Source: an uncultured Campylobacter sp.
GTDB taxonomy: Bacteria > Campylobacterota > Campylobacteria > Campylobacterales > Campylobacteraceae
Assembly (NCBI RefSeq): GCF_937959485.1
Contig: NZ_CALGPY010000003.1
Span: 1 to 64,000 of the forward strand
Direction of reading: 5' to 3'
DNA: 64,000 nucleotides
Shown here piece after piece: positions 51,557 through 61,178 of this stretch (positions are counted from its first letter, which is position 1; each line of letters starts with the position of its first letter). Below the pieces are notes generated by a model. The model was not told where the DNA came from, ran no database searches, and was given only the letters and a program-made list of their open reading frames with translations. A program made the position numbers and the translations under genes.

Positions 51557-52861
51557 TTATCCATTGGAATTTTCCTCGCTCACAAGCGCTTCAGCGATGA
51601 GCTCCAGCGGATTTACGCACCTCATCTGCGAGCCACTTAAAGAAAGCGAGTTATTTAGCTGCATCCTGCACGCGCTGCACTCGGCGGAAACTACGCACAC
51701 AGGCAGATCTGCCATTGCACGCGCCTTAGCTAATCCCACTGCGCGCGCGAGCTCGTAGCGCTCGGCCTGCATCGTCACACCGCCAAATCCACAGCATTTA
51801 TTAGGCTCATCCATCTCGGTTATTTCGTAGTTTTGAGCGAGCAAGCCGCGCGGTTCTTTCCAAATACCCTGCATTTTGCGGGCATGGCACGGATCGTGAT
51901 AAGTAATCGCTAAAGCCCTTTTGCCGCGGCGCATCAAAAGATCACTTAAGTTTGTAAATTTATAAAAGTATTCGCTCGCCATAAAAATTTTACTCGCAAG
52001 CTTTTGCGCACGGGCTTTCCATTGCGGCTCATTTTCAAAAAAATGCGCGTAATCCACCCGCAGCATTGCAGAGCACGTAGCCTCGGGCACGATAATCGCA
52101 TCAAGAGCAGGCATGACTTTTTCGAAATATGCTATATTAAATTTTGCCACGCGTTCAACCGCCGCAAAATCTCCCGTAAAATACGCAGGAGCGCCGCAAC
52201 AGGCTTGTTCCTTCATCAAATTTACGTTTAGCTTTAGCGCTCGCGCGATATGTAAAACCGCCTCGCCTACGCCCGTGTAAGCGTAGTTTGCCATGCAGCC
52301 TATAAAAATTCCGATAGTTTTTTCGCCGCCGTTGTCGATAAGCTCTGCATGCGAGTTCATAAAGCTCTTTTTCGCAGGAGCAGGCAACAAGCGCTCTTTT
52401 TTAAGTAGTGGCAAGTCAAATCTAGGCGACATAGAGCTTTGCGTATCTTTTCGCATCTTAAAGCCACAGCTAAGAAACACGTATCCAAGCGCTGCTGCTA
52501 GATCCAGCGCTTTACGGTGCCCGAGCAGCCAAAACGCAGCTTTTTTGTACCACGCGATGCCAAATTTTTCCGCAATGCGCGCGCGAACATTCTCGATTGC
52601 CGTATCTATGGGCAAAGACTCGCCGCAAATATCTACGCAGTTGGTGCATAAAAAGCAGCTTTCAAAAATTTTCTTAGTGTTTTTATCAAGCTTTAGCTCA
52701 TTTCTGCCGTAAGCGCCCAAAAGATCCACAAATCCGCGTGGGCTCGTTACTTCATCGCCGTTAATGCCATGAATCGTGCAGACTTGGATGCATTTACCAC
52801 ATTTTACGCAACGCTCGCTAAGTGCCGCAAAATCGAACGCTCCAAGCTTTGCCCTACTCAT
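51557..52861 (-). CDS. (Fe-S)-binding oxidoreductase subunit, GlcF/LutA-like
   Basis: A 434-residue protein. Two 4Fe-4S motifs lie at the N-terminus: CVKCGKCIQVC (residues about 18-28) and CFLCTNCVDIC (about 69-79). Two CCG domains follow: CMANY..ACCGAPAYF in the first half and HDPCHARK..KCCGFGGVTMQ in the second. This layout is shared by glycolate oxidase GlcF, lactate-utilisation LutA and HdrD. It transfers electrons in the cytoplasm or at the membrane. It lies 11 bases downstream of hemN, the same context as a ferredoxin-type protein in C. jejuni. The electron donor is not known. Confidence 0.85.
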   Translation of the reverse strand: MSRAKLGAFDFAALSERCVKCGKCIQVCTIHGINGDEVTSPRGFVDLLGAYGRNELKLDKNTKKIFESCFLCTNCVDICGESLPIDTAIENVRARIAEKFGIAWYKKAAFWLLGHRKALDLAAALGYVFLSCGFKMRKDTQSSMSPRFDLPLLKKERLLPAPAKKSFMNSHAELIDNGGEKTIGIFIGCMANYAYTGVGEAVLHIARALKLNVNLMKEQACCGAPAYFTGDFAAVERVAKFNIAYFEKVMPALDAIIVPEATCSAMLRVDYAHFFENEPQWKARAQKLASKIFMASEYFYKFTNLSDLLMRRGKRALAITYHDPCHARKMQGIWKEPRGLLAQNYEITEMDEPNKCCGFGGVTMQAERYELARAVGLAKARAMADLPVCVVSAECSACRMQLNNSLSLSGSQMRCVNPLELIAEALVSEENSNG

Positions 52862-52872
52862 AGCCGCGCCGC

Positions 52873-54237
52873 TTAAACAGTTTTAGAAAAGCGCTTCTCG
52901 CCCAAATTTTTAACCATATACTCATCAAAACACATCGCGATATTGCGAATCAAAAGCGTGCCGGTAGGCGTTACGGAAATTCTATGCGGCGAGACTTGTA
53001 CGAAATCCTTTAGCGCCTCAAGCTGCTTTAGGCTCGCGCCGAAATGCTCGAAAAATTTTATCTTAAATTTCTCCTCGATCGCCTCTATATCGACGCAAAA
53101 ATTACTCATCAGCCCCATAATCACCTCTTTGCGCAGCAGATCCTCTTCATTTAGCAAAACGCCCCTGTAATACGGCAGCCTGCCCGCATCGATCGCGGCT
53201 TCATATGCGTCCATATCTTTGAAATTTTGCGCGTAGTGGCGCGCGCCCTCGCCGATGCTAGTCAGCCCGATACCGATCAGATCGGCGCCGCCCTTGGTCG
53301 TATAGCCCTGGAAATTACGGTGCAGCGAGCCGTTTTTAAGCGCGGCATGAAGCTCATCGGCGGGCTTTGAGTAGTGATCCATGCCGATCATCTCATATCC
53401 GTTCGCGCTTAAAAAATCGTGTGTAAGCTTTAAAATTTCAAGCTTTACTTTCGGCTCGGGCAGGGTCGTCTCGTCAAATTTACGCATAGATTTTTTGATC
53501 CACGGCACGTGCGCGTAGTTAAAGATCGCAAAGCGGTCCGGATCAAGCGAAAGCGCAAGCTCCAGCGTGCGTTTAAAGCTAGCTAGGCTCTGATACGGAA
53601 GACCGTAAATGAGATCCATATTTATCGATTTTATCCCTCTCTCGCGCGCCATAGCTATGACGTCCCTCGTAAGCTCGAAAGGCTGGATGCGGTGGATCTC
53701 CTTTTGCACGCGCTCGTCGAAGTCCTGCACGCCGTAGCTGATGCGGTTAAAGCCGTTTGAAACAAGCACGTCAAGCTGCTCGGCGTTTAAAAACCGCGGA
53801 TCGATCTCACAGCTAATTTCGGCTTCGGGGCTGAAATTTTTAAAATATTTTTTGATATTTTTTATGTGGCGCGCGAGCTGTTCGGCGCTAAAATACGTAG
53901 GCGTACCGCCGCCGAAGTGCATCTGCACGACTTGCCGCGAACCGTCCACTACGCCGCTTAAAATTTGCATCTCGCGCTCGATATAGTCCAAATACCGATC
54001 CATCTTGTCGCGCTTGCCGGTGTAGATTACGTTGCAGCCGCAAAAATAACAGGCGGAGCGGCAAAACGGCATGTGAAAGTAAAGCGACAGCGGCGTGGAG
54101 CTTTTTTGATTTTTTAGCTCGTTCAAATACCCGTCGTAGTTGAAGCTTTCGCTAAATTCCAAAGCGGTCGGATAGCTCGTGTAGCGCGGTCCCGGGCGCG
54201 AAAATTTCGCATAAGCGTCGAAGTCTATGCTATTCAC
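52873..54237 (-). CDS. hemN: Oxygen-independent coproporphyrinogen III oxidase
   Basis: A 454-residue radical-SAM enzyme that decarboxylates coproporphyrinogen III to protoporphyrinogen IX in heme synthesis without oxygen. The cluster motif CRSACYFCGC at about residues 58-67 keeps the C-x3-C-x2-C-x-C pattern of true HemN. HFGGGTPTY, EIDPRF and GYTTKGGADLIGIG also match. Length is normal. It overlaps the DUF2603 gene upstream by 8 bases and precedes the Fe-S protein; hemB lies two genes further upstream. Confidence 0.95.
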   Translation of the reverse strand: MNSIDFDAYAKFSRPGPRYTSYPTALEFSESFNYDGYLNELKNQKSSTPLSLYFHMPFCRSACYFCGCNVIYTGKRDKMDRYLDYIEREMQILSGVVDGSRQVVQMHFGGGTPTYFSAEQLARHIKNIKKYFKNFSPEAEISCEIDPRFLNAEQLDVLVSNGFNRISYGVQDFDERVQKEIHRIQPFELTRDVIAMARERGIKSINMDLIYGLPYQSLASFKRTLELALSLDPDRFAIFNYAHVPWIKKSMRKFDETTLPEPKVKLEILKLTHDFLSANGYEMIGMDHYSKPADELHAALKNGSLHRNFQGYTTKGGADLIGIGLTSIGEGARHYAQNFKDMDAYEAAIDAGRLPYYRGVLLNEEDLLRKEVIMGLMSNFCVDIEAIEEKFKIKFFEHFGASLKQLEALKDFVQVSPHRISVTPTGTLLIRNIAMCFDEYMVKNLGEKRFSKTV

Positions 54238-54712
54238 GGCCGCCCGCCTTGGTTTTGATAAGCTCTTCGATGTCGATAAAAAGGTTCGGATGCAAGCTTT
54301 TTACGCGCGAGACGACGGCATCGACGTCTAGGCTTAATCTTTTCGCACTCGGATCTGCGCCCGTTAGCCTTCTGATCTCGTCCATACACACGATCCACGC
54401 GTCGCCGAAATCTACCGGCGTATGCTGCAAGATCGAGCGCTCAAGCTTGAGGTTAAAATTTTCCTGCATCGCGTTTTTGGTCGCAGCGATGAGATTTGCA
54501 AGCGATTTTATCGAGATCATCGTATGCACTTCGTTATTTTCGTCGATGCCGAACCACGGCTCCTCGTCGCTCCACGAGCCGCTTTTTAAAGTGAGTTTTT
54601 TCTCGTTGTCCTCGCCCTGCGAAATTTCAAAAACCGTCCTTTTCGAGCTATCTAACCCAAAAAATTCGCTCGCTTTGTCGATCTTTTTTAGCGCTTTCTC
54701 TTTTTCTTCCAT
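54230..54712 (-). CDS. DUF2603 (UPF0763) family protein
   Basis: A 160-residue soluble protein of the kind found between hemN and argF in Campylobacter. It has an acidic N-terminal half with SWSDEEPWFGIDENNEVHTMISIKSLANLI-type sequence, then KLERSILQHTPVDFGDAWIVCMDEIRR-type sequence and a C-terminal helix. No function is established. It overlaps hemN by 8 bases and follows argF by 14. Confidence 0.82.
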   Translation of the reverse strand: MEEKEKALKKIDKASEFFGLDSSKRTVFEISQGEDNEKKLTLKSGSWSDEEPWFGIDENNEVHTMISIKSLANLIAATKNAMQENFNLKLERSILQHTPVDFGDAWIVCMDEIRRLTGADPSAKRLSLDVDAVVSRVKSLHPNLFIDIEELIKTKAGGRE

Positions 54713-54726
54713 GCTTTCTCCTAAAA

Positions 54727-55650
54727 TTATCTTTTTTGATCCAGCCAGACCATGACGCCCTTTTGCGCGTGCAGGCGATTTTCCGCCTCTGCAAAAATTT
54801 CATCCGCGTGCGCTTCAAACACGGCCTCGCTCACCTCGTATCCGCGGTACGCCGGCAAGCAGTGCAAAAAGATCGCGCCGCTACCTGCTAGAGCCATTAA
54901 GCTTTCATCTACGCAAAAGCCCGCGAAATCGCGAATTCTTTGCTCCTTTTCGGCTTCTTGCCCCATCGAAACCCAAGTATCAGTCGTCACGACGTTTGCG
55001 CCCGCTACGGCTTCTTTTATATCGTTCGTTATTAAAATTTTGGCGCCTGAAATTTTAGCATTTTCTTGCGCCTGCGCTAGTATTTGCGGATCAGCCTCAT
55101 AGCCCACGGGCGTCGCCACTCGCAGCTCAAAGCCAAGCTTGCTGGCAAGCATCAGCCACGAGTGCGTCATATTGTTGCCGTCGCCCACGTACGCGGCTTT
55201 TATCTTTGGAGTTTCAATACCGCGCTCCACGATCGTCATGAGATCCGCCATTAGCTGCACGGGATGAAATTTATCGCTTAGCCCGTTTATCACCGGCACG
55301 CGGCTAAATTCCGCGAGCTGCATTAGCGTCTCGTGGCGATTTACGCGCGCCATGATTAGATCGCACATTCGCGAAATCACGCGCGCGGTGTCTTTGATCG
55401 GCTCGCCTCGCCCGAGCTGGATGTCGCGACTGCTCAAAAACAGCGCGTGCCCGCCTAGCTCGTTCATCCCTACGTCGAAGCTAACGCGCGTCCTGGTCGA
55501 GCTTTTTTCAAATATCATCGCTAATTTTTGATCTTTTAAATATGGCTTGAAATTTCGCACCTTTGCCTCTTTTTTAATCTCAAACGCTAAATTTAGCATT
55601 TGCAAAATTTCATCTTTGCTAAAATCGTTTAACGTAAGAAAGTGCCTCAC
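54727..55650 (-). CDS. argF: Ornithine carbamoyltransferase
   Basis: A 307-residue enzyme making citrulline from ornithine and carbamoyl phosphate in arginine synthesis. The carbamoyl-phosphate loop is [12 protein letters not shown] near residue 50, [12 protein letters not shown] holds the conserved His, and the ornithine motif is [11 protein letters not shown] near residue 265. Length is normal. It is the first gene of the argF-DUF2603-hemN-Fe-S group, separated from hemB by 157 bases. Confidence 0.95.
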   Translation of the reverse strand: MRHFLTLNDFSKDEILQMLNLAFEIKKEAKVRNFKPYLKDQKLAMIFEKSSTRTRVSFDVGMNELGGHALFLSSRDIQLGRGEPIKDTARVISRMCDLIMARVNRHETLMQLAEFSRVPVINGLSDKFHPVQLMADLMTIVERGIETPKIKAAYVGDGNNMTHSWLMLASKLGFELRVATPVGYEADPQILAQAQENAKISGAKILITNDIKEAVAGANVVTTDTWVSMGQEAEKEQRIRDFAGFCVDESLMALAGSGAIFLHCLPAYRGYEVSEAVFEAHADEIFAEAENRLHAQKGVMVWLDQKR

Positions 55651-55807
55651 ATCGCTCCTTTTTGGTTAAATTTTACACTGTTTTCGCTTACGTAGCGTTT
55701 TATTCGGCTTTAAAATTTTAAATTTACGCTACGTGCCGCGAAGTAAATTTCAAAAACCAAGTCTCGCCGCTGCCGTGAAATTTTAAAATTCCAAAATTCT
55801 TAAAATT

Positions 55808-56785
55808 TTATCTGCGCGAGTTTAAAATTTCCGCGATCTCTTTGGCGTGATAGGTGATGATCATATCAGCACCCGCGCGCCTTATGCCTATCATCGTCTC
55901 CATCATCACGCGCTCATAATCGATCACGCCTGCCTTCTTGCCCGCCTGCAAAAGCGAGTATTCGCCGCTTACGTTATACGCGCAAATCGGCAGCAGCGTG
56001 CGCTCTCTCAGGTCTCTGATTAGATCCAGATACGCAAGCGCGGGCTTTATCATCAAGATGTCCGCTCCCTGCGCCTCGTCCTGCAGGCTTTCGTTGATCG
56101 CCTCAAATCTATTTGCGGGATCCATCTGGTAGCTGCTGCGATCGCCAAAACTTGGCGCGCTCTCCGCCACGTCGCGAAACGGCCCGTAGTAGCCGCTGGC
56201 GAACTTGCTCGAATACGCCATAATCGGTAAATTTTCAAATCCGCCACGATCGAGCGTCTCTCGCAGAGTTGCGATAATACCGTCCATCATGCCGCTTGGA
56301 GCGATCATGTCTGCGCCTGCTTTGGCGTGGATGAGCGCCTGCTGCGCCGAAATTTCAAGCGTCGCGTCGTTATCCACCGTCTGATGCACATGATCGATGA
56401 TGCCGCAGTGCCCGTGGTCGGTGTATTCGCAAAAGCACAGATCGGTGATTACTAATAAATTTGGAAATTTAGCCTTTATCGCGCGCAGCGAAGTCGCGAT
56501 GATGCCGTCCTCGCTTAGCGCGTCCGAGCCGATGCTGTCCTTTAGCGAAGGAATTCCGAAAAGTAAAATTTTATCTAGTCCTAGCGACAAAAGAGTCTCG
56601 CACTCTTTTAAAATTTCATCCAAGCTCATCTGAAATACGCCCGGCATCGAGGCGATCTCCTTTTTGATGCCGCTTCCTTCCACCACAAAAAGCGGATAGA
56701 TTAGAAAGCGGGTTTGCAGATCGGTTTGTCGCACCAGATCCCTAAGCGCTGGGTTTATTCGTAGTCTCCTAAATCGTTTAAACAT
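55808..56785 (-). CDS. hemB: Delta-aminolevulinic acid dehydratase
   Basis: A 325-residue porphobilinogen synthase, the second step of heme synthesis. It starts [18 protein letters not shown]. The metal-site region is [14 protein letters not shown] near residue 118, with three Cys as in zinc-type enzymes. The two Schiff-base lysines lie in [15 protein letters not shown] (about residue 195) and [10 protein letters not shown] (about residue 250). It is divergent from ribA. Confidence 0.95.
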   Translation of the reverse strand: MFKRFRRLRINPALRDLVRQTDLQTRFLIYPLFVVEGSGIKKEIASMPGVFQMSLDEILKECETLLSLGLDKILLFGIPSLKDSIGSDALSEDGIIATSLRAIKAKFPNLLVITDLCFCEYTDHGHCGIIDHVHQTVDNDATLEISAQQALIHAKAGADMIAPSGMMDGIIATLRETLDRGGFENLPIMAYSSKFASGYYGPFRDVAESAPSFGDRSSYQMDPANRFEAINESLQDEAQGADILMIKPALAYLDLIRDLRERTLLPICAYNVSGEYSLLQAGKKAGVIDYERVMMETMIGIRRAGADMIITYHAKEIAEILNSRR

Positions 56786-56818
56786 TATTTTTCCTTTTTT
56801 AGCTAGAATTGTGAGATT

Positions 56819-56824
56819 TATAAT
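56819..56824 (+). promoter_or_regulatory. Putative -10 box for ribA-rsmG
   Basis: A perfect TATAAT lies 24 bases before the ATG at 56849, with GGAG at 56834-56837. It sits inside an imperfect dyad (GTGAGAT .. ATATCAC, 56811-56829) that could be an operator. Confidence 0.5.
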
Positions 56825-56848
56825 ATCACAATCGGAGTAAATTTAAGC

Positions 56849-57409
56849 ATGGATATAAAAATTTCAGAGGTCGCAAATCTCCCCTCCCGCTTCGGAAGCT
56901 TCCGCGTTCAGTCGTTTAAGCAAGGCGAGAAAGAGCACCTAGTGATATTTAAGCAACCTTTGGAGGGCGTCGTAAACGTGCGGATCCACTCGGAGTGCCT
57001 CACCGGCGATGCGATCGGCAGCCTAAAGTGCGACTGCGGCGAACAGCTCGAAGCGAGCCTAAAATATATCGAAGAGCACGGCGGCATGGTGATCTATCTG
57101 CGTCAAGAGGGGCGCAATATCGGGCTTTTTAATAAAATCAACGCCTACGCCCTGCAAGATCAGGGCCTCGATACGATCGAAGCAAACCATCAACTCGGCT
57201 TCAAGGCAGACGAGCGCACCTACGAGATCGTGGATTTCATACTCGCTCATTTTGGAATTTCGCGCATAAATCTGCTTACGAACAACCCGCAAAAGCTGCA
57301 CGATCTAAAGGTCGAAGTAGTCGCGCGCGTGCCGATAATCATCACTCCAAATAAATTTAACGAAAACTATCTGCGCGTCAAAAAAGAGCAGATGGGGCAT
57401 CTGCTGTGA
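56849..57409 (+). CDS. ribA: GTP cyclohydrolase II
   Basis: A 186-residue enzyme converting GTP to the first riboflavin intermediate. The zinc ligands are in ECLTGDAIGSLKCDCGEQL (residues about 53-71), followed by the catalytic YLRQEGRNIGL near residue 92 and the Arg/Thr region of LLTNNPQKLHDL. It is a stand-alone RibA without a fused RibB domain. Its stop overlaps the rsmG GTG start. It is divergent from hemB, as in C. jejuni. Confidence 0.95.
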   Translation: MDIKISEVANLPSRFGSFRVQSFKQGEKEHLVIFKQPLEGVVNVRIHSECLTGDAIGSLKCDCGEQLEASLKYIEEHGGMVIYLRQEGRNIGLFNKINAYALQDQGLDTIEANHQLGFKADERTYEIVDFILAHFGISRINLLTNNPQKLHDLKVEVVARVPIIITPNKFNENYLRVKKEQMGHLL

Positions 57410-57984
57410 AGCTTGCGCCGGGCGAGAGCTTTGGCGAACAGGTCGCTAAATTTAAAGCCTGTCTGCAAAAATTTAACCGCGTGCATAGCCTCACGAATTA
57501 CGACGATTTGGACGCGGTGGTGCGCGACAGCCTAAGCGGAGCGAATTTCATACCGCGCTATCCGCGCATCGCGTGCGACATCGGCTCGGGAGCGGGCTTT
57601 CCGGGGATTCTTTTAGCGCTTGCGCTGCCGCTATGCGAGTGGCATCTGTTTGAGCCAAATCAAAAAAAAGCGGCGTTTCTAACCTACGTGAAGGTTAGTC
57701 TTGCGCTAGCTAACGTAAAAATCCACGCCGAACGCGTGCAAGACGGCGCAAAGCTGCGCGCCGATCTGATAAGCTCGCGAGCGCTGATGAGCGCGCGAAG
57801 CTTAATTGAAATTTGCCGCGGCTTTTACGACGAAAACACGACGTTTTTGCTCTACAAAGGCTCGGGCGCAGAGTCGGAAGCGGCGGAATTCCGCAAGGAA
57901 TTTACGAGCGCGAGCTACGAAATTTTTAGCGGCGAAAACGCTTTGAAAAATAGAAAATTTTTAGTGATCAAAGGAGTGAAATAA
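57406..57984 (+). CDS. rsmG: 16S rRNA (guanine-N7) methyltransferase RsmG
   Basis: A 192-residue SAM-dependent methyltransferase acting on G527 of 16S rRNA. The SAM loop is CDIGSGAGFPGILLALALP near residue 55, followed by FEPNQKKAAFL and SSRALMSARSLIE. Start is GTG, overlapping the ribA stop (GTGA), so translation is coupled. The stop overlaps the ATG of the next small gene (TAATG). Loss of this enzyme gives low-level streptomycin resistance in other bacteria. Confidence 0.93.
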   Translation: MKLAPGESFGEQVAKFKACLQKFNRVHSLTNYDDLDAVVRDSLSGANFIPRYPRIACDIGSGAGFPGILLALALPLCEWHLFEPNQKKAAFLTYVKVSLALANVKIHAERVQDGAKLRADLISSRALMSARSLIEICRGFYDENTTFLLYKGSGAESEAAEFRKEFTSASYEIFSGENALKNRKFLVIKGVK

Positions 57985-58190
57985 TGGGAAAAATTCTAGC
58001 CGTCGCCGTTATCGCGGCGCTTATATATTTTTTGATAGTGCCTAGATTTCGCGTAAAGAAAAAGGATGATACGACCGAGCTTTTGGCGTGCGACGAGTGC
58101 GGGACGTACTTTAGCAGCGACGAGCTTACTCTGCGCGACAAAAAGCGCCTTTGCAAATCCTGCGAAGCCAAACTAAGGGGCGGCAAATGA
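57984..58190 (+). CDS. Small membrane-anchored zinc-ribbon protein (PP0621-like)
   Basis: A 68-residue protein with one N-terminal membrane helix (residues 3-19) and a C4 zinc ribbon, CDECGTYF near residue 36 and CKSCEAK near residue 57. The layout resembles the PP0621 family, whose role is unknown. It overlaps rsmG by one base and the next gene by four, so it belongs to the ribA-rsmG transcript. Confidence 0.75.
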   Translation: MGKILAVAVIAALIYFLIVPRFRVKKKDDTTELLACDECGTYFSSDELTLRDKKRLCKSCEAKLRGGK

Positions 58191-58729
58191 TCATCCTAGG
58201 CCACGCGCTCGTGCCCTACGAGCCGCTGTATCTCATCAAAAACGGCGACGAAGTTTTCAAATACGACAATCTGCTCTTTAAATTTAACGACAGGCTCATC
58301 GACGCCGCGCAAAAGGCGCAGAAAAAATTTAGCGTTATTACGAATGATGTAAATGAAATTTTACTCGCAAACGGCGCAGGCGCGCGCTTCATCGTCGTGG
58401 ATAAAAAATCTGCCGCGGCCGCGCAAAAGCTAGCCAACGATTATCTTTTCGACGCCAAGATCGCGATGTTTATCGGCTCTGCGCGGGCGTTAAAAAACTT
58501 AGCCGAGCTCGGAATCGATGCGGCGATTTTTAAAGACGCGATCGCAAATGCGCCCAAATCGCTACTTGCAAGCATCGGAGATAGCGTAGGCTTTAAATTT
58601 CACTTCGGGCTTCCGAAAAAAGATGAAATTTTCGGCGGCGCACAAAAGCTCGCGGATAAAATTTCGGCTCTGGATAAAAAGCTAAGCGCGCCCGCAGCTG
58701 GTAAAAACGACGATATTTGGAAAAAATAG
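58187..58729 (+). CDS. Conserved hypothetical protein
   Basis: A protein of about 180 residues. The start at 58187 (MIILGHALVPYEPLYLI) is chosen because it overlaps the preceding stop (ATGA) like the other genes of this run; an earlier in-frame ATG lies inside that gene. It has an alpha/beta pattern: RFIVVDKKSAAAAQKLANDYLF, AKIAMFIGSARALKNLAELGID-type stretches and a helical end. No catalytic motif is recognised. It is the last gene of the ribA transcript. Confidence 0.68.
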   Translation: MIILGHALVPYEPLYLIKNGDEVFKYDNLLFKFNDRLIDAAQKAQKKFSVITNDVNEILLANGAGARFIVVDKKSAAAAQKLANDYLFDAKIAMFIGSARALKNLAELGIDAAIFKDAIANAPKSLLASIGDSVGFKFHFGLPKKDEIFGGAQKLADKISALDKKLSAPAAGKNDDIWKK

Positions 58730-59301
58730 CAAAATCCTAAGCAAATTTGTCCGCGAGGGGGCGCAAAATTTTATGACTCACGCAAATTAAAATTTCGCGC
58801 ATAATTTTGCCTAGCCTCGCGGCTTAGAATTGCACGCGAGATTTCGCTCACTTACGCGGATCGTAATTCTACGCGGAATTTTGCCCTCTTTCGTAAATTA
58901 GAATTCTGCGCGAAATCCCACGCGTCCTCTGCAAAATTTTCTCGCTTACTCAATTTAAAATTTTACCCGCTCGGATAGATTTAAATTTTACGTAGAATTT
59001 CGCCTGTCCTCGCGACAAGAAATTTCAAATAGAATTTTATCCTCCCGCGCGATGCGAAATTTTATTAAATTTTCTACGCGTGATATAAAATCTACGTAAA
59101 TTTTACTCGCGCAATTACGTAAATAAAATTCCGCCTCTGCCTACGCTTCATAGAATTTTGCGCAAAATTTACCCGCAGAGACGATATAAATTCTTAGCCA
59201 TTGTTTTAAAATTTACTCGCGTTTTAGCTGCTTTTATATGCACGGTAAGGATTTTTTAAAGCTAAAATTTTATATAATTATGCGTTTCAAAAAGGCATAT
59301 T
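58730..59301. other. Repeat-rich spacer of degenerate RAATTY / CGCG units
   Basis: No gene. The stretch alternates AAATTT, GAATTT or GAATTC cores with CTCGC/GCGCG pieces at irregular 25-45 base spacing, as a badly diverged tandem repeat. The promoter for the ClC gene lies at its right end. Confidence 0.55.
59273..59278 (+). promoter_or_regulatory. Putative -10 box for the ClC gene
   Basis: A perfect TATAAT lies 24 bases before the TTG start at 59302, with AAAAAGG about 7 bases before the start. Confidence 0.45.
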
Positions 59302-60504
59302 TTGAGTACTAAATTCTTTCTAGCGATCCTTGCGATAGGCGTTATAATGGGGCTTTGCGCAGGGCTCTTAAACTTCGGCATCAACGAAATTGAAACTTTT
59401 GCTTTTGGGCATAATGATGAGGAATTTCACATTATCACGGAGCAAACCACTGCGCTTAGGCGCTTTCTTAGCGTCCTCGCAGCCGGTGCAATCGTAACTT
59501 TAATTAGAATTCTACTGATAAGGCTAAAACCCTTTTTAAACGTAGCTTCGATGATGGATGGGCGAAATCCGCCGTTTTGGCAAAATTTAATCCACTCGGT
59601 TTTGCAGCTTGTAGCCATCGCCATGGGCGCACCGGTAGGCAGTGAGGCTGCTCCGCGCGAGCTAGGTGGCTTGTTTGCGGCTAAAATTTGCCGCGCCTTA
59701 AATATCAGCGGAGATGAGCTTCGGCTATTTATCGCATGCGGCGCGGGAGCGGGACTGGGCGCTGCATATAACGTCCCGTTAGCGGGCGCGCTTTTTAGCC
59801 TAGAAATTTTGCTTAAAAGCTTCGATACTCGAGCGATTTTATGCGCTTTTGCCACAAGTGCGGTGGCCACAGCTACAGCGGAATTCGGAGCTTCAAAAGA
59901 AATTTATTACGCAGTTTCGAACTTCGCCCCTACCCCACAGAATTTACTCGCAGCAGCGCTAATCGGACTTGTCACGGGGGTCGCGGCGAAATACTTTCAA
60001 GATGGGGTGCGCTTGTGCGAAAAGCTGCGCATAAAAAGCCTCAAGATCGCGCTTACACTACCATTTGCATTCGTGCTTACCGCAGTGATCGGTGCATACG
60101 TACCAGAAATTTTAGGCAATGGACGCTCTGCAGCGCAGTTTGCTTTCAACTCCGCATCCTTTAGTCCGTATTTGCTTGCGATCTTGCTTTGCAAAGCGTT
60201 TTGCATTTTGATGATCTTTCGCTGCGGCGGATACGGCGGCACGCTCACGCCGAGTTTCGCGCTAGGCGCAGTTTTAGGGCTATGCGCGGGGTTTGCGATC
60301 GGCGAAATTCTACCTATTAGCCTAAGTGCGGCAGGCGTTTGCGGAGGGGCTGCCTTTTTAGCGATCAACCTAAACGCGCCGCTTTGCGCCTTTGCCCTAA
60401 GCGCGGGATTTTGCGGGCTAAATCTCAACTCATATTCGGTCGTCGTTTTTAGCATCGTATGCGCCGTGATCGCTAGAAATTTACTGACGAAAAATTTAGC
60501 GTAG
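59302..60504 (+). CDS. ClC-family chloride channel/transporter
   Basis: A 400-residue membrane protein of the ClC family with about ten to eleven helices. The GREGP-type motif reads VGSEAAPRELGG near residue 115, followed by the conserved GAGAGLGAAYNVPLAGALFSLEILL near residues 150-175 (only the family core matters), and GYGGTLTPSFALGAVLG near residue 312. Anion exchange with protons or passive conduction are both possible; the gating Glu of GREGP aligns near the Glu of GSEAAPRE. No CBS domains follow. Start is TTG at 59302 behind AAAGG. Confidence 0.82.
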   Translation: MSTKFFLAILAIGVIMGLCAGLLNFGINEIETFAFGHNDEEFHIITEQTTALRRFLSVLAAGAIVTLIRILLIRLKPFLNVASMMDGRNPPFWQNLIHSVLQLVAIAMGAPVGSEAAPRELGGLFAAKICRALNISGDELRLFIACGAGAGLGAAYNVPLAGALFSLEILLKSFDTRAILCAFATSAVATATAEFGASKEIYYAVSNFAPTPQNLLAAALIGLVTGVAAKYFQDGVRLCEKLRIKSLKIALTLPFAFVLTAVIGAYVPEILGNGRSAAQFAFNSASFSPYLLAILLCKAFCILMIFRCGGYGGTLTPSFALGAVLGLCAGFAIGEILPISLSAAGVCGGAAFLAINLNAPLCAFALSAGFCGLNLNSYSVVVFSIVCAVIARNLLTKNLA

Positions 60505-60703
60505 TCGCAACGCTTATAATTCATACGCTGCAAATCTGAATCGATGGGCGCGGCGATGATGGTCTGAAAACCTGCCGTCGCGCATAGAGTGAGCGCAGTA
60601 GGTTGCATCATTGGGCTAGGGCGGAGCCGTAAGGATATGCGTCTAAGCTGATCGTTGGTAAATTTAAGATAAAATTTCGCCACTTTAACCAAAGGAGAAA
60701 ACA

Positions 60704-61126
60704 ATGGGTTTACTTTCATTCGTAGCCGAAGCAGGCAAGAAACTACTAGGTCTAGGCGATGACGCTAAGCACGTAAAAGACGAGATCGCCACCAATCTCA
60801 GCTCGACGCCGGTAGAGGGGCTAGAGGTCGAGGTGCAGGGCGACACCGTCAAAATCAGCGGCAACGCAGATAAGGAAACTCTCGAAAAAGCAGCCCTCAT
60901 CGCGGGCAACACCGCAGGCATTAAAAACGTGCAGATCGAGGGCATTAGAGAGGATAGCGCCGAGAACTACTACACCATCGTGAAGGGCGATAACCTATCT
61001 AAAATCGCGAAGAGATTCTACGGCGACGCGAATAAATACAAGATTATTTTCGACGCCAACCGCGAGGTTATCAAGGACGCGAACCTCATCTATCCGGGGC
61101 AGAAGATTAGAATTCCAAAAGCTTAA
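60704..61126 (+). CDS. lysM: BON-LysM peptidoglycan/K+-binding protein, Kbp (YgaU)-like
   Basis: A 140-residue protein with a BON domain (residues about 20-85, including VEVQGDTVKISGNADKE) followed by a LysM domain (about 88-138, YTIVKGDNLSKIAKRFYGDANKY). This fused pair is the hallmark of Kbp/YgaU, a cytoplasmic potassium-binding protein in E. coli, although LysM commonly binds peptidoglycan. No signal peptide is seen. It has AAAGGAG before the ATG and a good terminator after it, so it is a single-gene unit. Confidence 0.9.
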   Translation: MGLLSFVAEAGKKLLGLGDDAKHVKDEIATNLSSTPVEGLEVEVQGDTVKISGNADKETLEKAALIAGNTAGIKNVQIEGIREDSAENYYTIVKGDNLSKIAKRFYGDANKYKIIFDANREVIKDANLIYPGQKIRIPKA

Positions 61127-61143
61127 GCTCGCTTTTGAATGCT

Positions 61144-61178
61144 GCGGCTTGATTTTGCAAGCCGCGGATTTTATTTTT
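61144..61178 (+). terminator. Intrinsic terminator of the BON-LysM gene
   Basis: GCGGCTTG (61144-61151) and CAAGCCGC (61158-61165) form a perfect 8-pair stem with a 6-base loop, followed by GGATTTTATTTTT. It lies 17 bases past the stop. Confidence 0.75.
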
